A stretch of 64,000 nt of DNA from the NCBI RefSeq assembly GCF_008122265.1, contig NZ_CP043042.1, positions 620,001-684,000 of the forward strand, read 5' to 3'. This document shows positions 63,548 through 64,000 of this stretch, in pieces. Under the pieces are notes generated by a model. The model had not been told where the DNA came from. It ran no database searches and saw only the letters and a program-made list of their open reading frames with translations. Each line of letters starts with the position of its first letter. Position 1 is the stretch's first letter. Origin of the DNA: Marinobacter fonticola. GTDB lineage: Bacteria > Pseudomonadota > Gammaproteobacteria > Pseudomonadales > Oleiphilaceae. Both the position numbers and the translations under genes were made by a program.

Positions 63548-64000
<453 letters not shown>

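Overview
The window is about 64 kb of GC-rich chromosome from a gammaproteobacterium. Gene content and order (rsd/algQ, FKBP isomerase, ppx, trxA, rho, ubiD, hemY-hemX-hemD-hemC, algR-algZ, argH, cyaA, lptM, lysA, dapF, DUF484, xerC) match the PA5236-PA5280 neighbourhood of Pseudomonas. Several differences (a molybdenum-cofactor cluster between trxA and rho, different genes after xerC) point to a relative such as the Marinobacter group; that assignment is inference. I see no rRNA, tRNA, CRISPR array, prophage or insertion sequence. The region reads as core chromosome with lineage-specific genes mostly after position 32,000.

Layout. 1-6,600: end of rsd, a periplasmic FKBP isomerase, two coupled genes of unknown role, an ABC-F ATPase, ppx and trxA. 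6,700-9,840: molybdenum-cofactor genes mobA, and moaE-moaD-moeA-moaB on the other strand. 10,000-14,100: rho, ubiD and a ferredoxin-type flavin reductase. 14,200-20,300: a leftward haem operon (hemC, hemD, hemX, hemY) behind the AlgZ/AlgR two-component pair. 20,400-31,900: argH, a GGDEF-EAL protein with degenerate motifs, class I adenylate cyclase, and the lptM-lysA-dapF-DUF484-xerC run. 32,000-38,800: an active-looking diguanylate cyclase, DUF2789, a large BvgS-like hybrid kinase and two uncharacterised proteins. 38,900-45,100: a PlpD-type secreted patatin, a lipoprotein overlapping a GntR regulator, cardiolipin synthase and an AraC regulator. 45,200-50,600: a 30-residue small protein gene, a PilZ protein, a DUF1722 protein, an esterase, an SMP-30-like protein, a thioesterase and an MDR oxidoreductase. 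50,600-59,400: a CPA1 antiporter, tcdA, an ECF11 sigma/ChrR pair, speA/speE and a second AraC regulator. 59,400-64,000: a lipoprotein Ntn acylase and glnK-amtB.

Functional themes. Tetrapyrrole, molybdenum cofactor, lysine/peptidoglycan precursor, arginine and polyamine synthesis are represented. Signalling is dense: cAMP (cyaA), c-di-GMP (one intact GGEEF cyclase, one degenerate GGDEF-EAL protein, one PilZ protein), AlgZ/AlgR, a hybrid kinase, a singlet-oxygen-type ECF sigma and PII/Amt nitrogen sensing.

No large new system is evident. The most novel signals are small: a 30-codon gene with a near-perfect Shine-Dalgarno and terminator beside an AraC regulator and 20-bp-spaced direct repeats; a 24-bp inverted repeat placing the same element ahead of two divergent genes; a 12-bp inverted repeat straddling an ECF11 promoter; a structured non-coding stretch downstream of chrR; and several short tandem repeats in promoter or 3' regions. 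Start codons were chosen by ribosome-binding sites and family length, so some differ from the longest reading frame.
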